Positions 49,876-63,923 of a stretch of DNA of 64,000 nucleotides are shown piece after piece (position 1 is the stretch's first letter; every line of letters begins with the position of its first letter). Both the position numbers and the translations under genes were made by a program. The notes under the pieces were generated by a model that was given only the letters and a program-made list of their open reading frames with translations, made no database searches and was not told where the DNA came from. This DNA is from Cherax quadricarinatus. Lineage: Eukaryota; Arthropoda; Malacostraca; Decapoda; Parastacidae. The stretch is taken from positions 1 through 64,000 of the forward strand of contig NW_027195376.1 of the NCBI RefSeq assembly GCF_038502225.1, given 5' to 3'.

Positions 49876-50770
49876 CATAAGCAGGGGAAGAGTAGTGTAG
49901 CACCTGGATAGGATTAGATTCGTAAACAACGGTCAAAGTGACCGCTGTTTAGGAATTCTTATGCAATTGTTTGACAAGTTAACGACATTTAGGTAGGTGA
50001 GGGGTATTAGTGGACTGTATAGTTTTTCTGCGGTGAGAGAGCATACGATATAGGATCTTTCTAGACACTTGGAAAAAATCTACAGGATCAGGCAGAAATA
50101 ATAGGTAAAGCCCATCAGTGGATATGGTAAAACTTAACAGGAAAGAGTCAGTGAGTTACTGTCTGGGAGAAAGTGTCAGAATGAGAGAGTGTGACGAGTG
50201 GGGTCCCTGTAGGGTCAGTACTTGGACCAGCTCTGTTTCTGGTGTATGTAAACATGACAAAAACTCGAGTCAGGTATGTTACTATTATTAGATGACGTAA
50301 AATTAATGATGAGAATTTAGACAGAGCAAACCAGGAGAGACTCTGGTGGACATATTTAGCCTTTGATGGAGTTTACCAACTGATTTGGGCTGCACTATCA
50401 AGCACCCGACTCAACGGAGAGGCACTTTCCGACTGTGCCATCTTTACTCTCGCAGAATGGATTTGGACAAGCTGCATAAATGGTCTTAAAAGTTGCAAAC
50501 AGAATTTAACCTCAGCAAATGCGAAATTACGAAAACTGGGGATGGATAAGGATCTCGAAACCAGAAGAAATTGTCCCAAGTAACGACCACCGAAGATTCA
50601 GGGCCAAGAAATGAGACACAACCCCTGGAACCACATTCAGGTGGGCACATACGAGTGAGTATACATGCATTCGAGCTTTTATTCTTCTTAGGACACGTAT
50701 GTGTGTTTGTCTAGGAGTGAGCATAATATGGAGCACATCAACCGAAGCGCACATCATTAGCAGTTAGACA
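49876..50770 (+). pseudogene. LINE-B-like older RT fragment (copy 11)
   Basis: Weak matches to the family: a CACCTGGATAGG..AAC HLER-like start, TSGVP.GSVLGPALFLVYV (about 50195), LDDVKLM-like sequence and a GVSIIW..TSTEAHI-like piece (50715-50760). These are scattered in several frames and out of order in part (a CAACCACATTCAGGTGGG 3'-end-like word at 50625). It is much older than copies 3-10. Confidence 0.5.
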
Positions 50771-51420
50771 AACTACCAAAGAGTCACATGTTTTCGATAT
50801 ATGACATAATAACTATCATAGAGTGTACAATACTAGCATAGGCTAGACACTTGATCAAATACATCCAGAATCTAGAGATTAAACAAACTAAACCTCTTCA
50901 TACTAGATGAACTATGGGAAAAATGGTTGCGACTTACAAGATAATTACACATATTAAGTGGACATTGAAGACTACTCGCTAGTTGGGAAATGGGAACAAT
51001 GAACCATAAACTGAAGTTTTTTATATATGATTCAAGCAATATAAGGCAAATACACATATTTGTTGTAATATGGTAGTCAGAGTGGATTGAAGTGTATTAA
51101 GTAGTGAAGCAAACTTTGTGTATTAGGGATAAATATGTTGGGAACAATGATGCTCTGATTGATCCTGGTCATGTGTATTTAAAGATGAGGGGCCAGGAGC
51201 TGAGGTTTCACCTTGCACCTAGAAGTTGATGAGTGCAATTTGATGAGTAAACAAGATAAGATCATATATAATCACCTACACAGTCACATCATAACACAGT
51301 TCCTGCCGCATCCTGTTTATATCTTGTCTCAGTATCTCTTGAGAATAAAAACGGTTATTTTTCCACCACCGGGGGTCCTCCCCCTCCTTCACCTCCTCCC
51401 AGAAACAAATAAATACACTT
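50771..51420. other. AT-rich non-coding stretch
   Basis: Nothing recognised apart from a GGCCAGGAGCTGAGG word at 51190 that recalls the LINE-B 3' UTR. Confidence 0.3.
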
Positions 51421-51835
51421 TAGTACTGCACTTCTTAGACACGTACATGTCTTCCTGCTTATCCGGAGACATGTACTTGATTCCCGCATACTCCTAAGAC
51501 ATGTACATATCTCACCGCTTATTATGTACATGTCTTTAAAGTCCTTCTAGGTGGCGTACATGTCATTCTACCAGCCAGTTCCTTTACTTCTGTACTTCTG
51601 TTTACAAATATATGACTTTCCGTTTATTCTTAAACACATAACATGTCTGTCTGACTTCTAAAATACAAACATGTCTCACTGGTAATTTTAAGACATGTAC
51701 AATTGTGCATGTTTCTCACTTAAGAGATGTACATATCACCCCCTCATCACACATAATTTTAGTACACCTTAATGTTTCCTTGTTTGTTCTGAAGACACGA
51801 ATGTGTCGCCCTGACTGTAGAATAAATTTACATTA
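51421..51835. repeat. Degenerate repeat around AGACATGTACATGTCT
   Basis: The palindromic word ACATGTACATGT or close variants recurs about ten times at 30-60 bp spacing, separated by CTTATT/CCGCTTATT-like words. This is an aged tandem array. Confidence 0.7.
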
Positions 51836-51956
51836 TCACATATATGTTTTACATCTTTCTTTTCTATATTAATGCGTTAACTTGCACTGAAAATTTGTGA
51901 TCTTTTAGCACCATTCCACTTGTTTTTGGACTCTAAAATTTTCTATAAAATATTTT

Positions 51957-52031
<75 letters not shown>

Positions 52032-53460
52032 TCATACTTTGCCAAAAGCACTGCCTACATGACCCAGAAATAACTATCACCTATCATTATGACGAACTGA
52101 TCCATAAAACAGGACATAAGAAAGATGAGTATTAATTTGAGAGAAGGAAAATTTCAGCAATATTTAGTCAACTAGGAGACATCAGTCATTGATCTAAATG
52201 TAAAATATTGACAAACACATGACATGCCTCACCATACATAACTACATAAGAAATACAAAGATTACCTTAATACACTGAAATGTTACTTGGTACAACTCCG
52301 GCTACAGTGGTATTGTAAGAACAGTGAGAATGATGTACATAGTATGAGATCCTTAACTGTTTGTGCTGTATCTTCGTTAATATTAACTAAAGAATACTAT
52401 CTCCGTCCCATGAAGCTAACTCAGAACGACGCCATCACGATCATTTATGGTAGTTCTATAAATACCAAGGTCATCAATATTAGGAAAGACTTTGGTATTC
52501 ATTATTCACTGATATGAAATCTAACATTAAGATTATACTGTGTAATATAATGTTAAGAAATGAACCAGACACTGTCTCAATAACTCTAGCAAATGTCTAC
52601 AAGTAAATAAACTCAAATACAAACGATTATTGAAAACGTGTAATAATATTAAATTTAATAACCTACGTGAAGTGTATCTTTATTGAGGATAAGAGAACTT
52701 CACCTCTACCTGGTAACTGTTCATTTAATGTTACGTATCTTAAATCCCCTCCAAACAAGCTCATTACATTTAATACCATTCTGAAGACAATTGCAAAGGC
52801 AATTGCACAACTATCCCACTTAAGTGCTAATAAGAATGCATAACAAATTAAATTGAACGACATATATCAGCAGGAATCAACTTACAGAGTTGTTTCTTGT
52901 CTTGTTACCATCTACATCCTCTCCTGTAAACAATTATAACAATTTTGAGCTGGGAATAAGAATTAACAACTAGTCTTCTATATTACAAACTCAGTTATTG
53001 GAAATTTTAATGGTATTAAAGTTAACTTACGACAATGAGATTGTTTTCTTGATCATTCCTGATTCTATGTCATTACTGAAGTCACATGACTCACACAGTG
53101 ATTGTAACAACAAACTCACTGGAGACGCCAGGTTCATACATCATAAACCTGAGAGAAAGAAATTATTGTTCGATTACAGATTTGATCAAATAATTACCTT
53201 AAAGTAAAATACTTAGAATGAGAAGAGTTAATATTACTTTGTTAGGAGAGAAATAAAACAGAAATCTGAAAATTGTTGAAATTCACTAGAAAAACTGATT
53301 AGATCTGAAACTCACTGTGATAAGGTGAATGTAGATAAACACGATAAGAACACGTAGCAGCTTACAATGTTACCAGACTGACTGATGCTACAATGGTTTG
53401 TTTTAGACTTGGTACCAAGAACTTCTAAATGTTTGGTATTCACAAAGACGATGATCAAAT
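51836..53460. other. AT-rich non-coding stretch with (AAT)n
   Basis: A (TAA)n microsatellite lies at 51958-52031. The rest, including short frames at 52287-52517, 52663-52863 and 52998-53207, shows no recognisable domain, splice architecture or repeat. Confidence 0.4.
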
Positions 53461-54660
53461 TAAATATAAAGTACAGTACGTGGTCAGCTTTATGGTCTGG
53501 CTGGATTACCTGGTTTGTGTGTTTTTAATAATCCAAACATCATTACCATATATGTATGGATAAATAAAAACACACAAACCAGGTTATCCAGTCAGACACA
53601 TTATTTGCTCCTCACGTTCACTTTACTATAAATTATCCGAATAGCTAGCAGATATATCTAGCCCAATTGTTGGTAAAATTTCTAACTTTAATATTAAAAA
53701 TAATATTGATTTATTTGATAAATTAAGCACAATGACTGATTTAAGTTATTACAGTATGGAAAGTTTTGATGCCACTTCTTCTTTTATACAAAAGTTCCAG
53801 TTGATTTATTAAGTTTTCTATCTGAAGAACTTATTAATTAAGATTTCCCATTGCCAGTACCTACAATCATTGAACTTATTAAACTTCGTATTGTTGACAC
53901 AAAGTTTGTGTTTAATGAAAAGTTTTACAATCTGAAGTTTGGTATGTCAATGGCAAATCCTCCTTCAACTGTCCATAGTAGTTTCTACGTACATTAAAAA
54001 AAAAAAGATTGAAATAAAATCCTTCCCAAGAGAGGCAAGTGGTACAGATATGTTGATGATGTTTTGTGTCTAATACTTAAGAATTTAGTTATGAACCATT
54101 TTCTTTTTTACTTAAATAGTCTCGGTAATTCCATAAATTTTACGGTTCACTTTGAACAAAATAATTTATTACCTTTTGAAGATATTTTAATTATGAAAGA
54201 AAACCATGAGTTTAAATTAAAAATATACAGACAACCAACAAGTGCAATATTATTCATCTCATCATGACACAGTTAAACTTTTTGTATTTTCATCAATGTT
54301 TTTGAACGTTTTCCATATTTTCAGCCCCAAGTTCAGAGATGAAGAAATGTTGATGGTTTATGAATTAGCTAATGATCTAAAATACCCAAAACACATTAAC
54401 TGACTAATCCTTTATAATTGCTAAGAATACTTTTTACAATTGTAAACCAAGAATGTGTTGGTTCTCCCTTAACCATCAACACTTTCTTGGAATACCTTCT
54501 CTGCTTATGAATTTTATAATCAAAATCTTGATACAGTAAAAAACTTCAGTCTAGAAATTTCGCCAAATAATTCTAACGACTGTGTCAACAAGATTCCTGC
54601 AAAAATCTGATAAAGTTTATTACAGTCTACCTGGGAAAAATCTTCAACAAAGACGACAAC
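53461..54660 (+). pseudogene. Old Penelope-like RT relic with inverted start
   Basis: A 38-bp inverted repeat (about 53498-53537 against 53549-53588) holds the THKPG motif region on minus and then plus. On plus the relic runs on in broken frames: PIVGKISNFNIKNNID, then SFDATSSF at 53763-53786, in which the motif-A Asp is kept. RYVDDVLCL (motif C) lies near 54050, NSINFTVHFEQNN..PFEDILIMK follows, and a [11 protein letters not shown] remnant of the GIY-YIG domain appears at 54615. It is cut by (TA)n at 54665. It has many stops and no ribozyme-like end. Confidence 0.78.
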
Positions 54661-56527
<1,867 letters not shown>

Positions 56528-56545
56528 CCATTGCATATATATATA

Positions 56546-56603
<58 letters not shown>

Positions 56604-56611
56604 TATCTATA

Positions 56612-56644
<33 letters not shown>

Positions 56645-56736
56645 CTATATATATGTATATATATATATATATATATCTATATATATGTATATATATATAT
56701 ATATATATATCTATATATATATATATATATATAGAG

Positions 56737-56772
<36 letters not shown>
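56528..56772. repeat. (TA)n with TCTATA/TGTATA interruptions
   Basis: TA tract between LINE-R and PLE copy P1. Confidence 0.98.
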
Positions 56773-56775
<3 letters not shown>

Positions 56776-57127
56776 AAACAACCACTCTGAAAAAATAGAG
56801 AAATTCCAAGCGCTTTCGTGACTACTCACATTATCAAGGAACTATGAAAGTAAAGCATACAAGGATGCTATATAAGGGGTCAGGCCAGCACCTCACTATC
56901 AGATCCCACAACGGTTAAACACCTGACGCGCGCCGACCCAACTTGGATAGGTCCTTTGCACAACTCACCCCACAAACTATTCTACCCAAGAAAATTTAAA
57001 AATTATTTGTCCAGTGTATTATTAAATTCTTCCCAAATTCTATTAATTATAAATGGATCTAATATATATAAACCAAAGGAAATATTCATATTATTGTCAA
57101 AACTGCTTTTTATGAAACAAGATTCAA
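56773..57127 (-). repeat. Terminal repeat and 3' end of PLE P1
   Basis: Read on minus, this is the end of the GIY-YIG coding region (GLYKLD..NRIWEEFNNTLDK) followed by the terminal repeat with ribozyme-like module P and ending at (TA)n. The same block recurs at 59266-59645 (minus), 60100-60490 (plus), 60895-61280 (minus) and 63790-64000 (plus, cut by the window). Confidence 0.85.
56802..56843 (-). ncRNA. Hammerhead-like module P, copy 1
   Basis: On minus: AGUUCC, UUGAUAA in place of CUGANGA, extra U, stem II GUGA/UCAC with a GUAG loop, GAAA, GCGC, UU, GGAAUU. Stem I has six pairs including one G-U. The core departs from consensus at C3 and G8, so catalysis is doubtful. Confidence 0.4.
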
Positions 57128-57559
57128 TTATATTCTGTCGACCATGGACTTGCTTGATACTACTTTCTCAACTTTTTGAAAATCAATTGGATGGTTAAAA
57201 TCTCTTACATGAATAAATAGAGCATTGGAATCTTGTCCAGTTCTAATTCTATATTTATGTTGTTTTAATCTTAGTTCGAGATTTTTACCAGTTTGACCGT
57301 AATAAACTTTATCGCAAATTTTACAAGGAATCTTATAGACACATCCATCAGCATTTTGGGGAGAATTCTTTATCAAAAGTTTTTTTACTGTATCAAGATT
57401 TTTGAATACAACTTTAAATATTAAAAGTCTTAAGAAGAGAAGGCATATCAACCAAGTTTTCATGGTAAGGGAGAACCAACATATTTTTAGTTGAATAAGG
57501 CTGGTTGTCCCTTTTTGGATTGTAAAAAGTATTTCTAGCAACTTTAAAAGATTTATCAA
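57128..57559 (-). pseudogene. PLE P1, GIY-YIG endonuclease domain
   Basis: The minus frame reads GCVYKIPCKICDKVYYGQTGK, then LELRLKQHK and IHVRDFNHPIDFQKVEKV. This is the Cys-bearing GIY-YIG domain typical of Penelope-like elements, which nicks DNA for target-primed reverse transcription. It is separated from the RT frame by a frameshift near 57420. A one-base deletion turns VDRNIIES into VDRI-stop at 57128; the plus copies at 60.1 and 63.8 kb retain the base. Not functional as it stands. Confidence 0.88.
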
Positions 57560-59093
57560 TTACATTTCTTGGGTATTTTAAATCATTACCAATTTCATAA
57601 ATTTTGGATATTTCCTCATCTATGAACTCAGGACTACAAATTCGTAAAGCTCTCAGAAACATTGATGAGAAAACAGACAGTTTGACTCTATCTTGATGCG
57701 AGGAATAATAGTGGACATAGGAACAGTTATTTGTAGGTTTTCTGTAAATTTTAAATTTGAATTCATTATTACCCTTAATAATTAAAACATCTAGAAAAGG
57801 CAATGAGTTATTTTCTTCAAACTCAACAGTAAAGTTTATAGAATGGGCTAAGCTATTTAATTTTCCAAGGAAATGGTGTATATCTACATTTTTGGGCATA
57901 AGACAAAAAATATCATCAACATATCTAAACCATTTAGCTCTATTAGGGAGGATTGTGTTAAGTAACCTTGTTTCAAAAAATTCCATGTATAGGTTACTAA
58001 GAACAGGTGAAAGAGGATTTCCCATTGCCATACCAAACTTCTGAGTGTAAAATTTATCATTAAATGCAAATTTTGCATCAACAATGCAAAGTTTAATAAG
58101 TTTAATGATAGTAGGAACTGGCAATGGTAAATCATAGTTAACGAGTTCTTCAGATAAGAAACTTAATAAATCATCAACAGGAACTTTCGTAAACAAGGAA
58201 GTAAGATAAAAACTAACCATGTTAAAATCATTTAAGTCAGTCAAGGAGCTTAATTTATCAACCAAGTCTATGTTGTTTTTAACATTAAAGTTAGAAATTT
58301 TGCCAACAATAGGGCTCAAAATATCAACAAGCCATTTGGATAATTTATATGAAACTGACCCTATGGAGCTAATAATTGATCTGACTGGATTCCCTGGTTT
58401 GTGTGTTTTTATTAGTCCATACATGTAAGGCAAAGATGGATTAGTGGAAGTAAATTGTTTGACTAATTCATCTTTGCCTTTCAGTAGAAGTTTTATTGTT
58501 TTATTGAAATTGCTGTTAACGGTTTCTAGGGGATTTTTCCTAAGTTTAGAATAGGTTTCAGTATCATCTAAGAGATTATTCATTTTTTCTTGGTAATCAT
58601 TTTCTTTCATAATTACTATTGAATTTATTTTGTCTGCTTTAGTAAGGCGCAAATTTTTATTGTTATTAAGTGTATCATAAGACTTTAAGAATCTTTGAGG
58701 GCAATTGGGAATGTTTGGTTTTAACATAGAGCTATATACCATTCCTTTACTAATATTAATTTCATCAGAGGATAAATCAGAAAATTTTTCAAAGTTACAA
58801 AAGGCTTTTGCAATTTCAACATTATTAATTTTTTTTGAAGTTGCAAAACTTAGGCCAAAACCTAGAGCAGCAGTTGTATGTTTGTCTAAAATTTCATCTG
58901 ATAAGTTAATTACAAAATTGTTTTTAGCATGCTTTGTCCAATCACTATTTTCAATTAAAATGTCTAATTTTCTTTGTAGTTTGGTCTTGAGTTCATTACA
59001 AATTCTTCTGAGTTTATTATAGCAATGATCCAACATACTGTGTTTCCATTCTGATGGAATGGCCTGATTAAAAGAGTATTTTTTGTTTCTCAA
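57414..59093 (-). CDS. PLE P1, reverse transcriptase ORF (559 codons), motif A altered
   Basis: The long minus frame starts MRNKKYSFNQAIPSEWKHS. It has a charged N-terminal half, then PYMYGLIKTHKPGNPVRS, the motif-A region MVSFYLTSLFTKVPVDD, motif B QKFGMAMGNPLSPVLSNLYM, motif C WFRYVDDIFCLMP and a later block NNSLPFLDVLI. The order and sequences are those of Penelope-like RTs, which are related to telomerase. Position A normally reads SFD.TSLFT; here the Asp is Tyr (codon 58208-58206), so polymerisation should be lost although the frame is otherwise intact. The GIY-YIG domain lies downstream in another frame. It is therefore a coding-looking but probably dead copy. Confidence 0.88.
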   Translation of the reverse strand: MRNKKYSFNQAIPSEWKHSMLDHCYNKLRRICNELKTKLQRKLDILIENSDWTKHAKNNFVINLSDEILDKHTTAALGFGLSFATSKKINNVEIAKAFCNFEKFSDLSSDEINISKGMVYSSMLKPNIPNCPQRFLKSYDTLNNNKNLRLTKADKINSIVIMKENDYQEKMNNLLDDTETYSKLRKNPLETVNSNFNKTIKLLLKGKDELVKQFTSTNPSLPYMYGLIKTHKPGNPVRSIISSIGSVSYKLSKWLVDILSPIVGKISNFNVKNNIDLVDKLSSLTDLNDFNMVSFYLTSLFTKVPVDDLLSFLSEELVNYDLPLPVPTIIKLIKLCIVDAKFAFNDKFYTQKFGMAMGNPLSPVLSNLYMEFFETRLLNTILPNRAKWFRYVDDIFCLMPKNVDIHHFLGKLNSLAHSINFTVEFEENNSLPFLDVLIIKGNNEFKFKIYRKPTNNCSYVHYYSSHQDRVKLSVFSSMFLRALRICSPEFIDEEISKIYEIGNDLKYPRNVIDKSFKVARNTFYNPKRDNQPYSTKNMLVLPYHENLVDMPSLLKTFNI

Positions 59094-59265
59094 TATTTTG
59101 AATGCTTCCTTCTCCTGTAGTTTAGTTATTTCAATATGTTAAGAAATTAAGTCGAATTTTTAACTTGTGGGACTTGATCAGTGTGCAGAAGAAAACTGTG
59201 AAACAAAAGATATATGATTAGGAAAGCTTATCGAGAACATTCTGAAGAGTCGTGTGGTATCCATT
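59094..59265 (-). other. 5' leader of PLE P1
   Basis: Sequence between the RT start and the upstream partial copy; nothing else recognised. Confidence 0.5.
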
Positions 59266-59649
59266 AATGCAATAAGATCACAGTAAACAGGTGATTTCGG
59301 AATATGCAAAACAACCACTCTGAAAAAATAGAGAAATTTCAAGCGCTTTCGTGACTACTCACATTATCAAGGAACTATGAAAGTAAAGCATACAAGGAAG
59401 CTATATAAGGGGTCAGGCCAGCACCTCACTATCAGATCCCACAACGGTTAAACACCTGACACGCGCCGACCCAACTTGGATAGATCCTTTGCACAACTCA
59501 CCCCACAAACTATTCTACCCAAGAAAATTTAAAAATTATTTGTCCAGTGTATTATTAAATTCTTCCCAAATTCTATTAATTATAAATGGATCTAATTTAT
59601 ATAAACCAAAGGAAATATTCATATTATTGTCAAAAACTGCTTTTTATGA
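59266..59649 (-). repeat. Upstream partial PLE unit (terminal repeat plus ORF end)
   Basis: Same orientation as P1 and placed 5' of it, as in the tandem organisation known for Penelope elements. It contains module P copy 2 (59337-59378), in which stem I has one mismatch. It joins an inverted fragment at about 59649. Confidence 0.8.
59337..59378 (-). ncRNA. Hammerhead-like module P, copy 2
   Basis: As copy 1, with a stem I base change (AATTTC for AATTCC on plus) that introduces a mismatch. Confidence 0.35.
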
Positions 59650-60490
59650 TTTAAAACACCCAAGAAATGTAAATGATAAATCTTTTAAAGTTGCTAGAAA
59701 TACTTTTTACAATCCAAAAAGGGACAACCAGCCTTATTCAACGAAAAATATGTTGGTTCTCCCTTACCATGAAAACTTGGTTGATATGCCTTCTCTTCTT
59801 AAGACTTTTAATATTAAAGTTGTATTCAAAAATCTTGATACAGTAAAAAAAACTTTTGATAAAGAATTCCCCCCAAAATGCTGATGGATGTGTCTATAAG
59901 ATTCCTTGTAAAATTTGCGATAAAGTTTATTACGGTCAAACTGGTAAAAAACTCGAACTAAGATTAAAACAACATAAATATAGCATTAGAACTGGACAAG
60001 ATTCCAATGCTCTATTTATTCATGTAAGAGATTTTAACCATCCAATTGATTTTCAAAAAGTTGAGAAAGTAGTATTAAGCAAGTCCATGGTCGACAGGAA
60101 TATAATTGAATCTTGTTTCATAAAAAGCAGTTTTGACAATAATATGAATATTTCCTTTGGTTTATATAAATTAGATCCATTTACAATTAATAGAATTTGG
60201 GAAGAATTTAATAATACACTGGACAAATAATTTTTAAATTTTCTTGGGTAGAATAGTTTGTGGGGTGAGTTGTGCAAAGGACCTATCCAAGTTGGGTCGG
60301 CGCGCGTCAGGTGTTTAACCGTTGTGGGATCTGATAGTGAGGTGCTGGCCTGACCCCTTATATAGCTTCCTTGTATGCTTTACTTTCATAGTTCCTTGAT
60401 AATGTGAGTAGTCACGAAAGCGCTTGGAATTTCTCTATTTTTTCAGAGTGGTTGTTTTGCATATTCCGAAATCACCTGTTTACTGTGATC
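59650..60490 (+). pseudogene. Inverted PLE fragment, GIY-YIG end and terminal repeat
   Basis: In plus orientation: NVNDKSFKVARNTFYNPKRD, LVLPYHENLVDMPSLLK, a frameshift in a homopolymer near 59860, then the complete GIY-YIG frame 59856-60230. This reads CVYKIPCKICDKVYYGQTGK, VEKVVLSKSMVDRNIIES and GLYKLDPFTINRIWEEFNN. The terminal repeat and (TA)n follow. It supplies the intact C-terminal sequence missing in P1. Together with 59266-59649 it forms an inverted repeat of about 380-bp arms. Confidence 0.85.
60390..60431 (+). ncRNA. Hammerhead-like module P, copy 3
   Basis: Stem I AGTTCC 60390-60395 with GGAATT 60426-60431; core-like TTGATAA 60396-60402; stem II GTGA 60404-60407 with TCAC 60412-60415; GAAA 60416-60419; GCGC then TT, predicted cleavage after 60425. 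Confidence 0.4.
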
Positions 60491-61281
<791 letters not shown>

Positions 61282-61713
61282 TTATATTCTGTCGACCATG
61301 GACTTGCTTGATACTACTTTCTCAACTTTTTGAAAATCAATTGGATGGTTAAAATCTCTTACATGAATAAATAGAGCATTGGAATCTTGTCCAGTTCTAA
61401 TGCTATATTTATGTTGTTTTAATCTTAGTTCGAGATTTTTACCAGTTTGACCGTAATAAACTTTATCGCAAATTTTACAAGGAATCTTATAGACACATCC
61501 ATCAGCATTTTGGGGGGAATTCTTTGTCAAAAGTTTTTTTACTGTATCAAGATTTTTGAATACAACTTTAAATATTAAAAGACTTAAGAAGAGAAGGCAT
61601 ATCAACCAAGTTTTCATGGTAAGGGAGAACCAACATATTTTTAGTTGAATAAGGCTGGTTGTCCCTTTTTGGATTGTAAAAAGTATTTGTAGCAACTTTA
61701 AAAGATTTATCAA
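61282..61713 (-). pseudogene. PLE P2, GIY-YIG endonuclease domain
   Basis: Nearly identical to the P1 domain (CVYKIPCKICDKVYYGQTGK, HKYSIRTGQDSNALF) and carrying the same one-base deletion that gives VDRI-stop at 61282. The shared lesion shows that P1 and P2 derive from one already damaged copy. Confidence 0.87.
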
Positions 61714-63001
61714 TTACATTTCTTGGGTATTTTAAATCATTACCAATTTCATAAATTTTGGATATTTCCTCATCTATGAACTCAGGACTACAAATTCGTA
61801 AAGCTCTCAGAAACATTGATGAGAAAACAGACAGTTTGACTCTATCTTGATGCGAGGAATAATAGTGGACATAGGAACAGTTATTTGTAGGTTTTCTGTA
61901 AATTTTAAATTTGAATTCGTTATTACCCTTAATAATTAAAACATCTAGAAAAGACAATGAGTTATTTTCTTCAAACTCAACAGTAAAGTTTATAGAATGA
62001 GCTAAGCTATTTAATTTTCCAAGGAAATGGTGTATATCTACATTTTGGGGCATAAGACACAAAATATCATCAACATATCTGAACCATTTAGCTCTATTAG
62101 GGAGGATTGTGTTAAGCAACCTTGTTTCAAAAAATTCCATGTATAGGTTACTAAGAACAGGTGAAAGAGGATTTCCCATTGCCATACCAAACTTCTGAGT
62201 GTAAAACTTATCATTAAATACAAATTTTGCATCAACAATGCAAAGTTTAATAAGTTTAATGATATTAGGAACTGGCAATGGTAAATCATAGTTAACGAGT
62301 TCTTCAGATAAGTAACTTAATAAATCATCAACAGGAACTTTCGTAAACAAGGAAGTAAGATAAAAACTAACCATGTTAAAATCATTTAAGTCAGTCAAGG
62401 AGCTTAATTTATCAACTAAGTCTATGTTGTTTTTAACATTAAAATTAAAAATTTTGCCACCAATAGGGCTCAAAATATCAACAAGCCATTTGGATAATTT
62501 ATATGAAACTGACCCTATGGAGCTAATAATTGATCTTACTGGATTCCCTGGTTTGTGTGTTTTTATTAGTCCATACATGTAAGGCAAAGATGGATTAGTG
62601 GAAGTAAATTGTTTGACTAATTCATCTTTGCCTTTCAGTAGAAGTTTTATTGTTTTATTGAAATTGCTGTTGACGGTTTCTAGGGGATTTTTCCTAAGTT
62701 TAGAATAGGTTTCAGTATCATCTAAGAGATTATTCATTTTTTCTTGGTAATCATTTTCTTTCATAATTACTATTACATTTATTTTGTCTGCTTTAGTAAG
62801 GCGCCAATTTTTATTGTTATTAAGTGTATCATAAGACTTAAAGAATCTTTGAGGGCAATTGGGAATGTTTGGTTTTAACATAGAGCTATATACCATTCCC
62901 TTACTAATATTAATTTCATCAGTGGATAAATCAGAAAATTTTTCAAAGTTGCAAAAGGCTTTTGCAATTTCAACATTATTAAGTTTTTTTGGAAGTTGCA
63001 A
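61568..63001 (-). pseudogene. PLE P2, reverse transcriptase, motif A altered
   Basis: The minus frame of 477 codons matches P1 from NNVEIAKAFCNFEK onward: KTHKPGNPVRS, MVSFYLTSLFTKVP, GMAMGNPLSPVLSNLYM, RYVDDILCLMP. The same Tyr replaces the motif-A Asp (codon 62362-62360). A one-base insertion near 62990 cuts off the N-terminal part, which continues in another frame to about 63200. The copy is inactive. Confidence 0.87.
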
Positions 63002-63201
63002 AACTTAGGCCAAAACCTACAGCAGCAGTTGTATGTTTGTCTAAAATTTCATCTGATAAGTTGATTACAAAATTGTTATTAGCATGCTTTGTCCAATCAC
63101 TATTTTAAATTAAAATGTTAAATTTTCTTTGTAGTTTGTTTTTGAGTTCATTACAAATTCTTCTGAGTTTATTATAGCAATGATCCAACATACTGTGTTT
63201 C

Positions 63202-63548
63202 ATAAAAATTTAATAATGTTGAAATTGCAAAAGCATTTTGTAACTTTGAAATATTTTCTGATTTATCCTCTGATGAAATTAATATTAGTAAGGGAATGGT
63301 ATATAGCTCTATGTTAAAACCAATTTGTAGTCCAGAGTTCATAGATGAGGAAATATCCAAAATTTATGAAATATGTAATGATTTAAAATACCCAAGAAAT
63401 GTAACTGATAAATCTTTTAAAGTTGCTAGAAATACTTTTTACAATCCAAAAAGGGACAACCAGCCTTATTCAACTAAAAATATGTTGGTTCTCCCTTACC
63501 ATTAACACTTGGTTGATATGCCTTCTATTGATACAGTAAAAAAAACTT
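63202..63548 (+). pseudogene. Inverted PLE fragment with internal deletion
   Basis: At about 63202 the minus copy turns into plus-strand sequence: NNVEIAKAF..NFE, DEINISKGMVYSSMLKP. It then jumps at about 63322 directly to CSPEFIDEEISKIYEI, losing most of the RT including all catalytic motifs. It continues KYPRNVTDKSFKVARNTFYN to a stop and the GIY-YIG part. Confidence 0.82.
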
Positions 63549-63923
63549 TTGATAAAGAATTCCCCCCAAAATGCTGATGGATGTGTCAATAAGATTCCTT
63601 GTAAAATTTGCGATAAAGTTTATTACGGCCAAACTGGTAAAAATTTCGAACTAGGATTAAAACATCACAAATATAGCATTAGAACTGGACAAGATTTCAA
63701 TGTTCTATTTATTCATGTAAGGGATTTTAACCATCCAATTGATTTTCAAAAAGTTAAGAAAGTAGTTTCAAGCAAGTCCATGGTCGACAGGAATATAATT
63801 GAATCTTGTTTCATAAAAAGCAGTTTTGACAATAATATGAATATTTCCTTTGGTTTATATAAATTAGATCCATTTATAATTAATAGAATTTGGGAAGAAT
63901 TTAATAATACACTGGACAAATAA
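63549..63923 (+). pseudogene. PLE fragment, GIY-YIG domain, plus strand
   Basis: A 124-codon frame carries CVNKIPCKICDKVYYGQTGK, DRNIIESCFIKSSFDNN and GLYKLDPFIINRIWEEFNN. The GIY tyrosine region has changed from CVYK to CVNK compared with 59.9 kb. The terminal repeat follows and is cut by the window end at 64000. Confidence 0.83.

Noticed and set aside
52287..53207. Small genes in the AT-rich stretch
   Set aside because: Frames of 66-76 codons have no domain, no splice signals and are expected by chance at this size.
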